Assembly: GCA_001873995.1 (NCBI GenBank)
Contig: MNVR01000026.1
Location: 1 to 61,271, forward strand
DNA: 61,271 nt
Direction: 5' to 3'
Source: Candidatus Phelpsiimicrobium noxiivivens
GTDB taxonomy: Bacteria; Omnitrophota; Gorgyraeia; Velamenicoccales; Velamenicoccaceae
Part shown: piece by piece, positions 45,622-56,436 of the stretch
How positions within the stretch are numbered: position 1 is the stretch's first letter
Layout: every line of letters starts with the position of its first letter
The notes under the pieces: generated by a model
Database searches by the model: none
What the model was told of the DNA's origin: nothing
What the model saw: the letters and a program-made list of their open reading frames with translations, nothing else
Translations under genes and position numbers: made by a program

Positions 45622-47290
45622 CTGTAATCTTTGTGGTGCTGATAATTACGAGGTTTTGTTTAAGACCTATTCAGGCGATCTGTCTGTGGGGGCGGATTCT
45701 CTGGAGATGACTGATCGATCAATTAACATTCCCGTTCGTATTGTGCGATGTCGTAAGTGTGGCCTCGTATATACTAATCCCCGGCCGCCTTTTGATTGTC
45801 TTGCTTCGGATGACGTTACCTTGGAGAGCGGAAGTTATCTTGAAGAAGAGCGGGGGGCGAGGTTTGGGGCAAAAGCCATCTTGAAAAAACTTAAGGAGTT
45901 CAAGAAGGCGCAGGAAAAGCTACTTGCCATAGGATTTGGAGTAGGTTTTTTTATGGATGAGGCAAAGAGATCCGGATGGGAGGTTCATGGTGTTGAATTT
46001 TCAAAGCCGGTCGTTGCCTTTGCGAAAGAGAGATTTGGCCTTGAAAATTTGATTGAGGGGCCGTTCGAACATTCTATTTTTCCAGGGAACTATTTTGATT
46101 TTATACTACTAAAAGATATCGTAGATCATCTTGAAGATCCCAAAAAAGCGCTTATTGAGATCAGGCGCATTTTGAGGCCTTCCGGGGTGTTGTATCTTAA
46201 CACGCCTAATATTGACTCTACGATAAGCAGATTGCTGAAGGCGCGATGGTGGGGCATAAAGCATGCCCACATTTTTTATTTTACCCCTAGGACATTATCG
46301 AAAATGTTGGATGTGACGGGGTTTGTCCATATGGCCTCAAGGCCGTATGCGCGTGTCTATTCTGTAAAATACTGGTTGGAGAAGATGGAGTTTTACAATA
46401 GAGATCTGTTTAGAGTATTTTCTTTTCTAAAAAGAACGAAGATCGCTCTTAAGACTCTTAGGGTCAATCTTTGGGATAGGATCGAGGTATTTGCCAGGAA
46501 GAGCCGAAGATTGGAGTATTTGGAGGAAATGGAGTGCTTGAATGTCGCTGTTGAAAAAAAGAGGATGAAAGTTGTCGTTGTGTTGCCGGCTTATAACGCA
46601 GCCAGGACTTTGGGCCGAACAGTTGCCGATATCCCCAAGGATGTTGTTGACGAGATCATTCTTGTCGATGACCATAGCAGCGATGATACTGTTTTAGCGG
46701 CGCATAAACTAGGACTCAAAGTTTATGTCCATGAAAAGAATAGAGGATATGGAGCTAATCAGAAGACCTGCTATAAAAAGGCATTGGAGTTGGGCGCGGA
46801 TATCGCGGTTATGGTGCATCCTGATTATCAGTATGACCCTCGTGTTATACCTGAGCTTATTGAGCCGATCCTAAAAGGGCAGGCGGACGCAGTTTTCGGT
46901 TCGCGAATGATGAAGCGGGGAGCGCTCGAGGGTGGCATGCCTATATGGAAGCATAATGCTAATATTCTGTTGACAGCTTTAGAGAATGTGGCCCTGGGCA
47001 CATATTTAACTGAATACCATTCGGGTTTTCGTGCTTATAGCGCTAAGTATCTTAAGAGCGTGAGCTTTATGTTGGATTCCGACGGATTTATTTTTGATAC
47101 TGAGATCATCGTCCAAGGGTTGCTCAAAAATATGCGTATCGAGGAGGTACCCATACGCACTCGTTATTTTGATGAAGCCTCCATGATCAAATTTTGGCCG
47201 TCAGTTTGTTATGGTTTTGGAATCTTGTCGACATTGGCCAAGCATTGCCTTCATTATTACGGAGTGTGGCGTTTTAAACAGTTTTCATAA
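45605..47290 (+). CDS. Methyltransferase-glycosyltransferase (GT2) fusion protein
   Basis: 561 residues in two parts. Residues 1-300 are a SAM methyltransferase with an N-terminal zinc site (CNLCG and CRKCGLVYTNPRPP) and a SAM region LLAIGFGVGFFMDEAKRSG. Residues 320-561 are a GT2 enzyme of the dolichol-phosphate-mannose-synthase type: VVVLPAYNAARTLGRT, ILVDDHSSDDT, VMVHPDYQYDP and GSRMMKRGALEGGMP. Both activities would modify the same glycan or lipid carrier at the inner membrane. Overlap with the DUF2079 gene indicates coupling. The exact substrates cannot be told. Confidence 0.85.
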   Translation: MLTKINCNLCGADNYEVLFKTYSGDLSVGADSLEMTDRSINIPVRIVRCRKCGLVYTNPRPPFDCLASDDVTLESGSYLEEERGARFGAKAILKKLKEFKKAQEKLLAIGFGVGFFMDEAKRSGWEVHGVEFSKPVVAFAKERFGLENLIEGPFEHSIFPGNYFDFILLKDIVDHLEDPKKALIEIRRILRPSGVLYLNTPNIDSTISRLLKARWWGIKHAHIFYFTPRTLSKMLDVTGFVHMASRPYARVYSVKYWLEKMEFYNRDLFRVFSFLKRTKIALKTLRVNLWDRIEVFARKSRRLEYLEEMECLNVAVEKKRMKVVVVLPAYNAARTLGRTVADIPKDVVDEIILVDDHSSDDTVLAAHKLGLKVYVHEKNRGYGANQKTCYKKALELGADIAVMVHPDYQYDPRVIPELIEPILKGQADAVFGSRMMKRGALEGGMPIWKHNANILLTALENVALGTYLTEYHSGFRAYSAKYLKSVSFMLDSDGFIFDTEIIVQGLLKNMRIEEVPIRTRYFDEASMIKFWPSVCYGFGILSTLAKHCLHYYGVWRFKQFS

Positions 47291-47312
47291 CGGCTTTTTA
47301 TGAAAGGAATAA

Positions 47313-47960
47313 ATGAGTCCGACCGTAGATGGAAATAAATATTATTTCGAGTATTTGAAAAGGACAGATAGGTTCCCTCAGTCAGTCTACCATCGAGCAA
47401 AGCACCAAATGGTAAGAAAAATATTCGATGAGGCTAAGCCCGGGGCCAAAGTACTAGATGCGGCATGCGGTATCGGACAGATCAGCGCGCCGTATTGTCA
47501 AACTTACGAAATTATTGGCGTCGATGAGCAGTTGTCCGCGATTAAGTATTGTTCTCAGCATTTTAAAGGCCGCTATGTCCACGCAAGTCTGTATGATATT
47601 CCTTTTGGCAACGATGAATTTTCTCTTATCATTTTTCTTGACGCGATTGAACATTTTACGGATCCCGTTCGAGTGCTTCGTGAGTTGCATAGGGTATTAA
47701 AGCCTGGAGGCAAGATCCTCATTTGCACCGTGAATTATGCCAATCCGTTATGGTTTATCCTTGAAAACACGTGGCACAGATTTTTCGGCGGGAATTGCAA
47801 ATCTTATTTAAAAGATGTGCATCCTACGCGCTATACGCAGAAACTTCTGCGCCAACATTGTGAGGGCCTTTTTGAAGAGGAAGTTTTTGAAAAACGCATC
47901 CTTAAGATGGAACTTTTTATAATAGGTAAAAAAAGGCCTGCCAATGCTCTGCGAACATAA
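47313..47960 (+). CDS. Class I SAM-dependent methyltransferase
   Basis: A 215-residue Methyltransf_11-like protein. The SAM loop is VLDAACGIGQIS (about 47-58), the post-motif LDAIEHFTDPVRVLRELHRVL and GGKILICTVN follow. It resembles UbiE/Coq5-like enzymes, but the surrounding glycan genes make a sugar or lipid substrate more likely. The end overlaps the next methyltransferase gene by 17 bases. Confidence 0.8.
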   Translation: MSPTVDGNKYYFEYLKRTDRFPQSVYHRAKHQMVRKIFDEAKPGAKVLDAACGIGQISAPYCQTYEIIGVDEQLSAIKYCSQHFKGRYVHASLYDIPFGNDEFSLIIFLDAIEHFTDPVRVLRELHRVLKPGGKILICTVNYANPLWFILENTWHRFFGGNCKSYLKDVHPTRYTQKLLRQHCEGLFEEEVFEKRILKMELFIIGKKRPANALRT

Positions 47961-48855
47961 AAACTGTAAGGAATATTCAACGTTTGGTTCAGTTGTGCTC
48001 TATAGATGTAGCGACTGCGGTTTGGTTTTCGTAGACACCAAAGCTAAGGTTTCCGAACCCGCAGTTCTCTATGAGCAATATTATAAGAATGAGACAGGAG
48101 GGCGTTTTAATTGTGGCGTAGAGTATGTCATTAGGATGTTTCGTTTCTTCAGGGCACTGAAGATCTTTTCCATATTTCCAGCGGCTAAGAGTGTTTTAGA
48201 CATAGGCTCCGGCCGCGGTTTTATGCTTTATTATCTGAAAAAATTTTATGGCTATAATACTGCTGTTGGTATTCAGCCCTCCAAGCCAGCTTTAGATTTT
48301 TCAAGGAATAAACTGGGCCTTGAAGTCTACGACCATGATTTTCTTGATCTTGATTTTGACGGGCGAAAGTTTGATGTTATTTCAATGTGGCATGTGTTGG
48401 AGCATGTGGCTGAGCCGGAGCGTTATATAGAGAAGATCTCCCAATATCTTAATAGCAAAGGCAGGTTTGTTATAGAGGTGCCTAACCTTAATTCGTGGAC
48501 AGCGCGTTGGACTGGCCCTTATTGGCTTGGGTTGGATTTGAGGTACCATTTGTATTTTTTTTCACCTGTCACATTAATACCGTTGCTTGTAAAGCATGGT
48601 TTTAAGATAAGAAACGTTCATACGTTTTCTTTGGAATATTCGATTTTCATATCTACATCGAGCATTGTTAGCCGTCTGACGCGTACTGATCATTTCTTTT
48701 TTGAGTGGCTTCAGACAGGAAGATTCAGACCCTCGCTGTTTTGGCATATCGTTCTCTTTATTCTTATTTTCCCAGTTTGCCTTTTGGTTAATATCATGTT
48801 TTTCTTTTCAAAAATGGGAGAAGTCCTTCTGGTTGTAGCCGAAAAAGGATTGTAA
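47944..48855 (+). CDS. SAM-dependent methyltransferase with zinc-binding N-terminus
   Basis: 303 residues. An N-terminal Cys cluster (CEHKNC and CSDCGLVFVD) precedes a methyltransferase core with SVLDIGSGRGFMLYYLKK and MWHVLEHVAEPERYIEK, like the sugar C-methyltransferase and O-antigen families. A hydrophobic stretch near 270-292 could bind the membrane. It resembles the first half of the fusion protein upstream, so the two may share a duplicated origin. The stop abuts the next gene's ATG. Confidence 0.8.
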   Translation: MLCEHKNCKEYSTFGSVVLYRCSDCGLVFVDTKAKVSEPAVLYEQYYKNETGGRFNCGVEYVIRMFRFFRALKIFSIFPAAKSVLDIGSGRGFMLYYLKKFYGYNTAVGIQPSKPALDFSRNKLGLEVYDHDFLDLDFDGRKFDVISMWHVLEHVAEPERYIEKISQYLNSKGRFVIEVPNLNSWTARWTGPYWLGLDLRYHLYFFSPVTLIPLLVKHGFKIRNVHTFSLEYSIFISTSSIVSRLTRTDHFFFEWLQTGRFRPSLFWHIVLFILIFPVCLLVNIMFFFSKMGEVLLVVAEKGL

Positions 48856-50256
48856 ATGGCAAAGGTGCTTTTTTTTAACCCTCCCTCTAGGAAAAACGTT
48901 TATTTGAATACGAATGTGAGTGTTGGGGCTCCTAGCTATCCAAGCTTGACTCTCGCTACGCTGGCAAGTCACTTGGTCGCGGAACATGAGGTCAAGATCG
49001 TAGATCTTGACGTGTCGAGCGGCACCTCCAAGGAATTGCTTGAGGCTGTTAAAGATTTTCACGCTGATGTCGTTGCGGCATCAGCCAAGACGCACGATTA
49101 TTTTATTGTTCGTGATCTTATGATGGCCGTCAAGGAAAGGTATCCTAGCGTCTTGACGATTGTTGGTGGTGTTCATGTGACCGCTTGTCCTGATGAGGCA
49201 TCTGCTGCGCTGTGTTTCGATATCATAGTTGTTGGAGAGGGGGATACGGTTCTTTGGGAAATTTTATCAGCCAAGAACCTGGAAAATGTACCGGGTATAA
49301 TTATTAGGAAAGGCCAGGATAAGGATATTGTTCGTACGGCTCACAGGGGCCTTATAGACAACTTAGACGATTTGCCTTATCCTGCCTGGCATTTATTTGA
49401 TATTAAACAGTACAAAAATTCGAGATTATCCTCGCGTCGGAATCCGGTAGGGCACATTGAGACAAGCCGTGGGTGTTTGGCGCAATGCAATTTTTGCAGT
49501 AAGGTAATTTTTGGAAGTAAGCCGAGGGTTAAGTCTCCTAAAAGGGTTGTCGATGAAATGGCGTATATGCTCGACTCTGGTTTTAAAGAAATTCATGTGG
49601 CTGATGATAGCTTTACGCAGGATATCCAAAGGGCAAAAGAGGTATGCAGGGAGATCTTGAGGCGCGGTTTGAGATTTCCGTGGGCTTTGATCAGTGGCAT
49701 TCGCGTTAATATGGTTGATCTTGAATTTCTTTCTTTGGCTAAAAATGCGGGGTGTTGGCAGGTTGGATTTGGTTTAGAGACAGGAGACCAGGATGTATTG
49801 AACAGAATCAACAAGAAGATCACTCTTAAGGAAGCAGAGAATGCGATCCATCTTGCGAAAAAGGCAGGCCTGGATACATTCGGTTTTTTTATTTTTGCAT
49901 TAGCTGGAGAGACTGAGGTATCCATGGAACGCACCATTGCTTTTGCTAAACGCCTGCCTTTGGATACGGCAAAATTTGACATATGCATTCCTTATCCCGG
50001 CACGCGCTATTATAGTGAGCTCAAAGAGCAAGGCCGCATCAAGAGTTATGATTGGTCAAAATATGTCTGCCACCAAACAGAGTCGCCTTTGTTTGATCAT
50101 CCTAATATTCCATGGGATAAGATAGAGTTATGTTATAAAAGGGCGTTTCGTGAGTTTTATCTTAGACCTAGTTATTTTTTTCGTCGTTTTTGGAGAAGTT
50201 TGCGCAGGCATGATATTCTTTATGATATAAAATATTTTTTGAAAACTAAGTGGTAG
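48856..50256 (+). CDS. B12-binding radical SAM protein
   Basis: 466 residues. The N-terminal 160 residues form a cobalamin-binding domain ([29 protein letters not shown]), but without the usual DxHxxG. The radical SAM cluster is C207-x3-C211-x2-C214 ([12 protein letters not shown]), followed by the [15 protein letters not shown] motif. Relatives methylate or rearrange lipids, hopanoids or sugars. The start follows the previous stop with no gap. It closes the envelope cluster; substrate unknown. Confidence 0.88.
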   Translation: MAKVLFFNPPSRKNVYLNTNVSVGAPSYPSLTLATLASHLVAEHEVKIVDLDVSSGTSKELLEAVKDFHADVVAASAKTHDYFIVRDLMMAVKERYPSVLTIVGGVHVTACPDEASAALCFDIIVVGEGDTVLWEILSAKNLENVPGIIIRKGQDKDIVRTAHRGLIDNLDDLPYPAWHLFDIKQYKNSRLSSRRNPVGHIETSRGCLAQCNFCSKVIFGSKPRVKSPKRVVDEMAYMLDSGFKEIHVADDSFTQDIQRAKEVCREILRRGLRFPWALISGIRVNMVDLEFLSLAKNAGCWQVGFGLETGDQDVLNRINKKITLKEAENAIHLAKKAGLDTFGFFIFALAGETEVSMERTIAFAKRLPLDTAKFDICIPYPGTRYYSELKEQGRIKSYDWSKYVCHQTESPLFDHPNIPWDKIELCYKRAFREFYLRPSYFFRRFWRSLRRHDILYDIKYFLKTKW

Positions 50257-50264
50257 ATAATATA

Positions 50265-53129
50265 ATGAGCAATTCTTCTTTGATCATAAAAGGCGCCCGC
50301 GAGCACAATCTAAAAAATATCTCTCTTGAGATACCGCGCAACAAGCTGGTCGTTATTACCGGCCTATCTGGATCGGGCAAGTCTTCTCTGGCTTTTGATA
50401 CTATCTATGCAGAAGGCCAGCGGCGCTATGTGGAGAGCTTATCAAGCTATGCCCGCCAGTTTTTAGAACAGCTTCAGAAACCTGACGTAGATTATATTGA
50501 AGGCCTGTCACCGACCATTTCTATAGAACAGAGGACAGCTGGTGGAAATCCGCGATCCACTGTAGGCACTCAGACAGAGATATATGATTACTTAAGGCTT
50601 TTGTTCGCGCGGATCGGTATTCCGCACTGCCCTAAGTGCGGACGCAAGGTTGAACGTCAGAGCGCGCAGGAGATAGTAGAAAAAGTAATGAAGTTAATGA
50701 AGGGCTCAAAAATAGAAGTTTTGGCGCCCTTGGTTCAGGGCCGCAAAGGTGAATACAGGAAGATACTTGGGCAGATGCAAAAAGAAGGATTTGTCAGGGC
50801 GCGTATAGATGGCAAGACATATGAGTTAAGCGAAGAATTCAGCCTGGATCGTTATAAAGTTCATCATATTGAGGCAGTTGTAGATAGGCTTATTGTTGAT
50901 ATTGGGGTAAAAGTACGTTTGACTGATTCTGTGGAGACGGCATTAAAATTCGGCAAAGGCGTGGTAATTATAAGTTACCAGTCACCAGTTACCAGTCACC
51001 AGTTTGAAGACATGGTCTTTAGCGAACTATACGTGTGCCCGGATTGTGGTATCAATATACCGGAGATAGAACCCAGGATATTTTCTTTCAATTCTCCCTA
51101 TGGCGCCTGCTCTATGTGCAAAGGCCTTGGCCTTAAGATGGAATTTGACATGGATCTTATTATTCCTGACAGAAGTAAGTCTATTTTGGAGGGCGCGCTT
51201 GAGCCGTGGAAGCGCGGAGGAAAGGGGTATCTGCTTTATTACCGCAGCTTATTGCGGGAATTGTCGGATCGCCTGAGTTTTGATCTGGCTGTGCCTTTTA
51301 AAAAATTAAAGAAAGAACACAGGCGCGCGATCATTTATGGCTGCGATGAGGAAATATGGGGCAGGAGGTTTGAAGGATTGGTCCCTCATTTAACAAGGCT
51401 TTTTGATCAGACAGACAGTATCTTTTTAAAAGAGGAGATCTCTAAATTTATGTCTCAGGCCCCATGCCCTGAGTGCCAGGGCTCTAGGCTTAAAAAAGAG
51501 AGTTTGGCTGTGACTATCAAAGATAAGTCCATCTGGGATGTGACGCGCCTGACTATTTTAAAGGCATATGATTTTTTTACTAATATACCATTGACCGAGA
51601 GCGAGAGGCTGATAGCGGCCCAAGCCTTAAAAGATGTAAAAGAGAAATTAAAGTTTTGTCAGAATGTGGGGCTTGGCTATCTGACATTAGATAGGAAGAG
51701 CCAGACACTGTCAGGGGGTGAGTTCCAGCGGATCCGTTTGGCTACTCAGGTAGGGTCAGGGCTCGTGGGCGTCTGTTATGTGCTGGATGAGCCAAGCATA
51801 GGCCTTCATGCTAAAGATAACGCCAAACTTCTCGCGACACTTGGATCTTTGCGGGATCTTGGGAACACGCTCTTGATCGTAGAGCACGATGAGGCTACTA
51901 TCCGCCATGCCGATCATGTCGTTGATCTGGGGCCTGGCGCTGGCAAATATGGCGGAGAGGTGCTTTTCAGCGGCACGGTCCAGGGACTGCTTAAATCCAA
52001 AAATTCTATAACTGCTAAATTTTTAAATGGCGATCTAGAGATAAAGGTCCCCGGAGAGCGGCGTGACTACCACTCCAAAAAGAATATGGAGCTTAAAGGC
52101 GCTACTACTCATAATCTAAAGAATATAAACGTAAAATTTCCGTTGGGCGTATTGATCTGTGTCAGTGGTGTATCAGGTTCAGGAAAGTCTACATTAATAG
52201 ATGAGACGCTATACAGGGCTTTATCGCGCGAATTATATCGCTCTAAAAATAAGCAGGGCGCTTATAAAGAGTTAACAGGAGCTGAATATATAGATAAAGT
52301 CATCGTAGTTGACCAGTCCCCTATAGGCAGGACGCCGCGCTCTAATCCTGCTACATACGCGGGTGTTTTTTCACATATCCGCGATATTTTTTCAAGGCTC
52401 CCTGAGGCGCGTTCCCGCGGCTATAGGCCCGGACGTTTTAGCTTTAACGTTAAGGGCGGCAGGTGCGAGGCGTGCGGTGGCGATGGTATCAAAAAGATCG
52501 AGATGCATTTTTTGCCTGATGTTTATATCAAATGCGAGGCCTGTGGCGGTGAGAGGTTTAATGAAGCTACGTTAGAGGTCCGATATAAGGGAAAGTCTAT
52601 CGCGGATGTACTTAAAATGTCTATTCAGGAGGCGTTATCTCTTTATGAAAATATTCCGAAAATAAAAGATATCTTACAGACCCTTTATGATGTAGGATTG
52701 GGGTATATCCAGTTGGGCCAGTCAGCTACGACATTATCCGGTGGTGAAGCCCAAAGGGTTAAGCTCGCCAGTGAATTGTGCAAACGTTCTACCGGTTCTA
52801 CGCTGTATATCCTTGATGAACCTACGACTGGGCTTCACTTCGCGGATGTAGAAAGGCTTTTGATCGTTCTTCAACGATTGGTTGACCTGGGCAATACGGT
52901 TTTAGTGGTTGAACATAACATGGATGTGATAAAATGCGCGGATTACTGTATTGATCTTGGGCCTGAGGGCGGCGATCAGGGCGGTTTCGTTGTCGCCTGC
53001 GGCAGTCCAGAGGAGATAGCAAAAAATGACCGGTCGTATACTGGGCAATATCTGCGTAAGATACTTAGCGTAGACAGAGGACGGAAGACAGATGGCAGAA
53101 GACAGAAGACAGAAAAACAAAGAAACTAA
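50265..53129 (+). CDS. uvrA: Excinuclease ABC subunit A
   Basis: About 954 residues, normal for UvrA. Two ABC ATPase modules: Walker [10 protein letters not shown] near 34 and GVSGSGKST near 635, each with an SGGE signature ([16 protein letters not shown]). Zinc modules CPDCG...CSMCKG and CEACG...CEACGG are present. It recognises DNA damage with UvrB. Residues about 236-246 (YQSPVTSHQ region) are an in-frame insertion from ACCAGTC word repeats (50971-51003), and the C-terminal tail ([17 protein letters not shown]) comes from AGAAGACAG words. ATG 50265 is preferred to GTG 50250. Confidence 0.97.
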   Translation: MSNSSLIIKGAREHNLKNISLEIPRNKLVVITGLSGSGKSSLAFDTIYAEGQRRYVESLSSYARQFLEQLQKPDVDYIEGLSPTISIEQRTAGGNPRSTVGTQTEIYDYLRLLFARIGIPHCPKCGRKVERQSAQEIVEKVMKLMKGSKIEVLAPLVQGRKGEYRKILGQMQKEGFVRARIDGKTYELSEEFSLDRYKVHHIEAVVDRLIVDIGVKVRLTDSVETALKFGKGVVIISYQSPVTSHQFEDMVFSELYVCPDCGINIPEIEPRIFSFNSPYGACSMCKGLGLKMEFDMDLIIPDRSKSILEGALEPWKRGGKGYLLYYRSLLRELSDRLSFDLAVPFKKLKKEHRRAIIYGCDEEIWGRRFEGLVPHLTRLFDQTDSIFLKEEISKFMSQAPCPECQGSRLKKESLAVTIKDKSIWDVTRLTILKAYDFFTNIPLTESERLIAAQALKDVKEKLKFCQNVGLGYLTLDRKSQTLSGGEFQRIRLATQVGSGLVGVCYVLDEPSIGLHAKDNAKLLATLGSLRDLGNTLLIVEHDEATIRHADHVVDLGPGAGKYGGEVLFSGTVQGLLKSKNSITAKFLNGDLEIKVPGERRDYHSKKNMELKGATTHNLKNINVKFPLGVLICVSGVSGSGKSTLIDETLYRALSRELYRSKNKQGAYKELTGAEYIDKVIVVDQSPIGRTPRSNPATYAGVFSHIRDIFSRLPEARSRGYRPGRFSFNVKGGRCEACGGDGIKKIEMHFLPDVYIKCEACGGERFNEATLEVRYKGKSIADVLKMSIQEALSLYENIPKIKDILQTLYDVGLGYIQLGQSATTLSGGEAQRVKLASELCKRSTGSTLYILDEPTTGLHFADVERLLIVLQRLVDLGNTVLVVEHNMDVIKCADYCIDLGPEGGDQGGFVVACGSPEEIAKNDRSYTGQYLRKILSVDRGRKTDGRRQKTEKQRN

Positions 53130-55632
53130 AGAACTGGGTAAGGGAAGCGCAAAAGACAAGAAAAACAAACACATTTTGTTTTTTTGTTTTTCAGTTTTTC
53201 TATTTTTCAGTTTTTTTGTGGCTACATTAATGGCAGCGGATTTCGACAAGAAAGAAGAGGACGCTTTTTATGTGGCAGTGAAGGCCTATGAAGACGGTTT
53301 TTATGATGTTTCTTTGACTATGTTTGAGCGTTTTTTAAAAACGTATATTTCAAGCGATAAAAGATCTGAAGCGTTACTTTACACCGGGCAGTGCTATTTT
53401 TATCAGGAGAAATATCTTAAAGCGTTAGACCAATTTGAAACGCTTTTAAAGATGGAAGGCTCAGGTAGTATCAAAGATAAGATCTTGTTTTGGTTAGGCG
53501 AGGTCTATTCAAGGGGAAGAGATCATAAGCAGGCCGCTGAATTCTATAAACAATTGATAGACGGTTATAAGGGGTCTTCTTATTATTTAGCCGCGTATAA
53601 ATCTCTCGCGTTGGCGCAGATGAACGACGCTAAATTGCAGGAAGCCCAGGATACTTACCGTTTTATTTCTACTCAATTTAAGGATGAGATTGTTATTGAA
53701 GAAGCGCTTTTTGGTGTTTGCGAAGCTCTGTATAGGATGAGAGATCACGCTAATCTAAAGAAAGAATTATTGGTTTTTGTGTCAAAGTATCCGCGTTCTA
53801 AATTGCTTAATCGCGCGTATTTTTATCTAGGCGAAGCTAATTTTTATTTAGAGCTCTACGATGAGGCTATTACCGCTTACCGTAATTCGCAGAGTGGGTG
53901 CGCGGATGAAGAAATGAATTTGCTTTCTCAGATCGGTATGGGGTGGTCATATCTGCGAGTTAAAAGATTTCAAGAAGCCAAAGAGGTCTTTTCAAGATTT
54001 GAAGGTGAAAACCAGCCTTTGGGGGTTACGCTTGGCAGGGCCGTTTTAGAAAGCGGTTTGGGGTCTTTTGATGTGTCGCTTGAGCTTTTTGACAATGTTA
54101 TTGCCAAGGATAAAGAGGGTGGATATACGCCTCTTGCCTATTTCGGAAGGGCGGAGGCCTTATACAATCTTTCTCGTTTCCAGGATGCCATTATCGCCTA
54201 TAGGATATCTCTGGATAAGCTAAGGTCCGCGGTTGGCGGCTACGCGGATAGCAAGGAGCTCAGGGACAAGATCCACTATGGTTTAGCCTGGTCTTATCTA
54301 AAGGTTGGAGATTTCAGGTCGGCAGTGGACGAGTTTCAAAAGGTAGCTTCTTTATCAACTGACAAGATCTTCAAATTAAGCGCGTTATGCCAGATGGGTG
54401 ACGCGTATCAGGATGCCGGTGAATATAAAAAGGCGGTTGAGACATATCGCGCCTTCCTGGAGGATTATCCTGACAGTGTTTATAATGATTATGTCCAATA
54501 TCAGCTTGGAATGACTTGGCTAAAGACTGATAGCAGGGATTCAGCTATTCTTGCTTTTCGCAAACTTTTGAAAGACTACCCGGCTTCAAAATTAACGGAT
54601 GGCGCCTATTATTTCATAGGTGTAGCGTATTTTCAGAAAGGTGATTTCTCTGCCGCCGCGGAACAGCTGAAATATTTTTCAGATAATTTTAAAGATTCTT
54701 CTTATAGGCCGGAGGCTGTTTTTCTTTTAGGTGAAGCTTTCTTAAATCTTTCCAGATGGAAAGACGCTATAGATATTTTTTTGTATATCCTGAAAGGTTC
54801 TTTAGGTTCAGAGGCGTTACGCCAGAAAACAGAGTATGAGATCGCGAACGCTTACGCGCAAATGGGCAATGAACCCGAGGCCAACAAGAGGTTCGCTGAT
54901 TTTATCGCCCGTAATCCGGATTCCAACCTTTCCCCGGATATAATTTTTTGGCTGGGTGAATCTTATCTAGCGAAAAGAGACCACCTTTCAGCCAGAAAAT
55001 ATTTTGAGCGATTGATCAGGAATTATCCTCAGCATGAATTTATCGCGGATGCTTTTCTTGAAATGGGGGTCAGCTTTATGGAAGAAGGGGATCAGGATAG
55101 GGCCCTGATGAACTTCCAGCAGGCTAAAGATTACGGCAAAAAAGGGGCTTTGGCTAAGGCATATATTTTTATCGGAGATATTTATGTTATAAGGTCAGAT
55201 CTGGATAACGCTTTAAAAAATTATCAGGAGGCAGTTTCTATTGGTTATGGATTTGGGAAGACCGCTTGCGTTAAAACGGCGTCTGTTTATAGAAAGAGAA
55301 AACTTTATAAGCAAGCAGTTGAGTTTTTAGATAAGGCTTTGACAATTGAAGGCACGGAATCAAATGCCGAGATCCAGTTTAACTTAGCGGAGATCCTTGA
55401 GGAACAGGGCGCGGTTCAGGACGCTGTGGAAGCTTATTTAAAGGTATCTTATATTTATCCGGGACAGGATACATGGGTTGTAAAGGCCCTCTTACGCGTT
55501 GCCAGGGCCTATGAAAACAAGGAAAACTTGAACGAACTAAAGAATATATTGGAGAAGATAGCCGCCTATAACGTGCCTGAGGCTAAATATGCCAAAGAAA
55601 AACTCGCGGGGCTGCAACAGGGTCGGCAATAG
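53092..55632 (+). CDS. Exported tetratricopeptide-repeat protein
   Basis: 846 residues. After a charged tail encoded by AGAAGACAG words, residues about 27-46 form a hydrophobic signal or anchor (FFCFSVFLFFSFFVATLMAA). The remainder is almost wholly TPR-like helices with repeated motifs such as ALYTGQCYFYQEKYLKALDQFE and GDAYQDAGEYKKAVETYRAFL, about 18-20 units. It resembles periplasmic CpoB/YbgF or BamD-like scaffolds. The neighbour exbB-exbD-tonB genes suggest a partner in an energised outer-membrane system. The start overlaps uvrA by 38 bases. Confidence 0.85.
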   Translation: MAEDRRQKNKETKELGKGSAKDKKNKHILFFCFSVFLFFSFFVATLMAADFDKKEEDAFYVAVKAYEDGFYDVSLTMFERFLKTYISSDKRSEALLYTGQCYFYQEKYLKALDQFETLLKMEGSGSIKDKILFWLGEVYSRGRDHKQAAEFYKQLIDGYKGSSYYLAAYKSLALAQMNDAKLQEAQDTYRFISTQFKDEIVIEEALFGVCEALYRMRDHANLKKELLVFVSKYPRSKLLNRAYFYLGEANFYLELYDEAITAYRNSQSGCADEEMNLLSQIGMGWSYLRVKRFQEAKEVFSRFEGENQPLGVTLGRAVLESGLGSFDVSLELFDNVIAKDKEGGYTPLAYFGRAEALYNLSRFQDAIIAYRISLDKLRSAVGGYADSKELRDKIHYGLAWSYLKVGDFRSAVDEFQKVASLSTDKIFKLSALCQMGDAYQDAGEYKKAVETYRAFLEDYPDSVYNDYVQYQLGMTWLKTDSRDSAILAFRKLLKDYPASKLTDGAYYFIGVAYFQKGDFSAAAEQLKYFSDNFKDSSYRPEAVFLLGEAFLNLSRWKDAIDIFLYILKGSLGSEALRQKTEYEIANAYAQMGNEPEANKRFADFIARNPDSNLSPDIIFWLGESYLAKRDHLSARKYFERLIRNYPQHEFIADAFLEMGVSFMEEGDQDRALMNFQQAKDYGKKGALAKAYIFIGDIYVIRSDLDNALKNYQEAVSIGYGFGKTACVKTASVYRKRKLYKQAVEFLDKALTIEGTESNAEIQFNLAEILEEQGAVQDAVEAYLKVSYIYPGQDTWVVKALLRVARAYENKENLNELKNILEKIAAYNVPEAKYAKEKLAGLQQGRQ

Positions 55633-55633
55633 A

Positions 55634-55742
55634 CTCCTTGCTTAAACGCTTGTAAATTTTCAGTGCAGTCACTGAAAATTTCCTAAGCAAGCTGTGGAGT
55701 TAACTTTGTAAGGAATAAATACCTACAATATGCAAAGTCAAT
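55634..55742 (+). repeat. Two-hairpin element, copy A5 (before exbB)
   Basis: CTCC/GGAG and GCTT/AAGC frame a 12-bp perfect stem AAATTTTCAGTG/CACTGAAAATTT. GCTT/AAGC replaces GCCT/AGGC of other copies, a compensatory change. Hairpin 2 TTAACTTTG (55700-55708) pairs with CAAAGTCAA (55733-55741) with one mismatch. The start codon of exbB lies at the end of the last arm; no GGAGG is present in this copy. Confidence 0.75.
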
Positions 55743-56436
55743 GAAAGATAAAATACTAAAAGTAGCGCTTGTTATTTTGAGCATAGCGGCTTCCTATTTT
55801 ATTTTTATTAGCGTAGGCCTGTTCCATAAGGGCGGGCCTGTCATGGTGCCTATTATTCTGTCTTCTATTTTCGCTTTCGCTATTGTTGTTTCTAAGATGA
55901 GGCAATTCGCTAGATCCGCCGCGCCTGTTGAAAAGATCCTTACCGATATATTTGAAAGCATTGAAAGGCAGAGGATAAAAGAGGCTATTGATCTGTGCGA
56001 GCGGTCAAATACGCCTTTAGCCAGAGTTTTAAAAGAAGGTATTATGAAGTATGATAGCCCAAAAGATGAGATCAAGGAGTCTATGGAAAATTCTTTTCTT
56101 TATGAGGCGCCTATTTTAGAAGAAAATCTTTCTATGCTATCTGCTATCGTTCAGATAGCGCCTCTTTTGGGTTTTTTGGGTACGCTTATTGGTATGATGA
56201 AGATATTTTTTATCATTCAATCCAAAGGTATTTCTTTTACACCACTTGTGGGAGGAGATGTGGCGGCAGGTATATGGGAGGCCTTGATATGCGCTACATC
56301 TGGTTTTTTTGTTACGGTATCAGTTTTGATAGCTTATAATTATTTGATGGGCCGTCTTAAGTCGGCTCAAGAAGATTTGGAGAGGGGGGCCAGTGAACTT
56401 CTTATTTTTCTTATGGATAGGAGGATGCCAGCGTGA
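55741..56436 (+). CDS. exbB: MotA/TolQ/ExbB proton channel family protein
   Basis: 231 residues with three membrane segments (about 8-27, 33-50 and 137-205 region containing two) and a cytoplasmic middle loop. APLLGFLGTLIGMM and ALICATSGFFVTVSVLIAYNYL match the TolQ/ExbB pore helices, including the conserved threonines. It would work with the ExbD-like protein next door to energise TonB- or Tol-type work across the envelope. No ribosome site is apparent; the ATG lies in a hairpin arm. The end overlaps the next gene as GTGA. Confidence 0.93.
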   Translation: MKDKILKVALVILSIAASYFIFISVGLFHKGGPVMVPIILSSIFAFAIVVSKMRQFARSAAPVEKILTDIFESIERQRIKEAIDLCERSNTPLARVLKEGIMKYDSPKDEIKESMENSFLYEAPILEENLSMLSAIVQIAPLLGFLGTLIGMMKIFFIIQSKGISFTPLVGGDVAAGIWEALICATSGFFVTVSVLIAYNYLMGRLKSAQEDLERGASELLIFLMDRRMPA

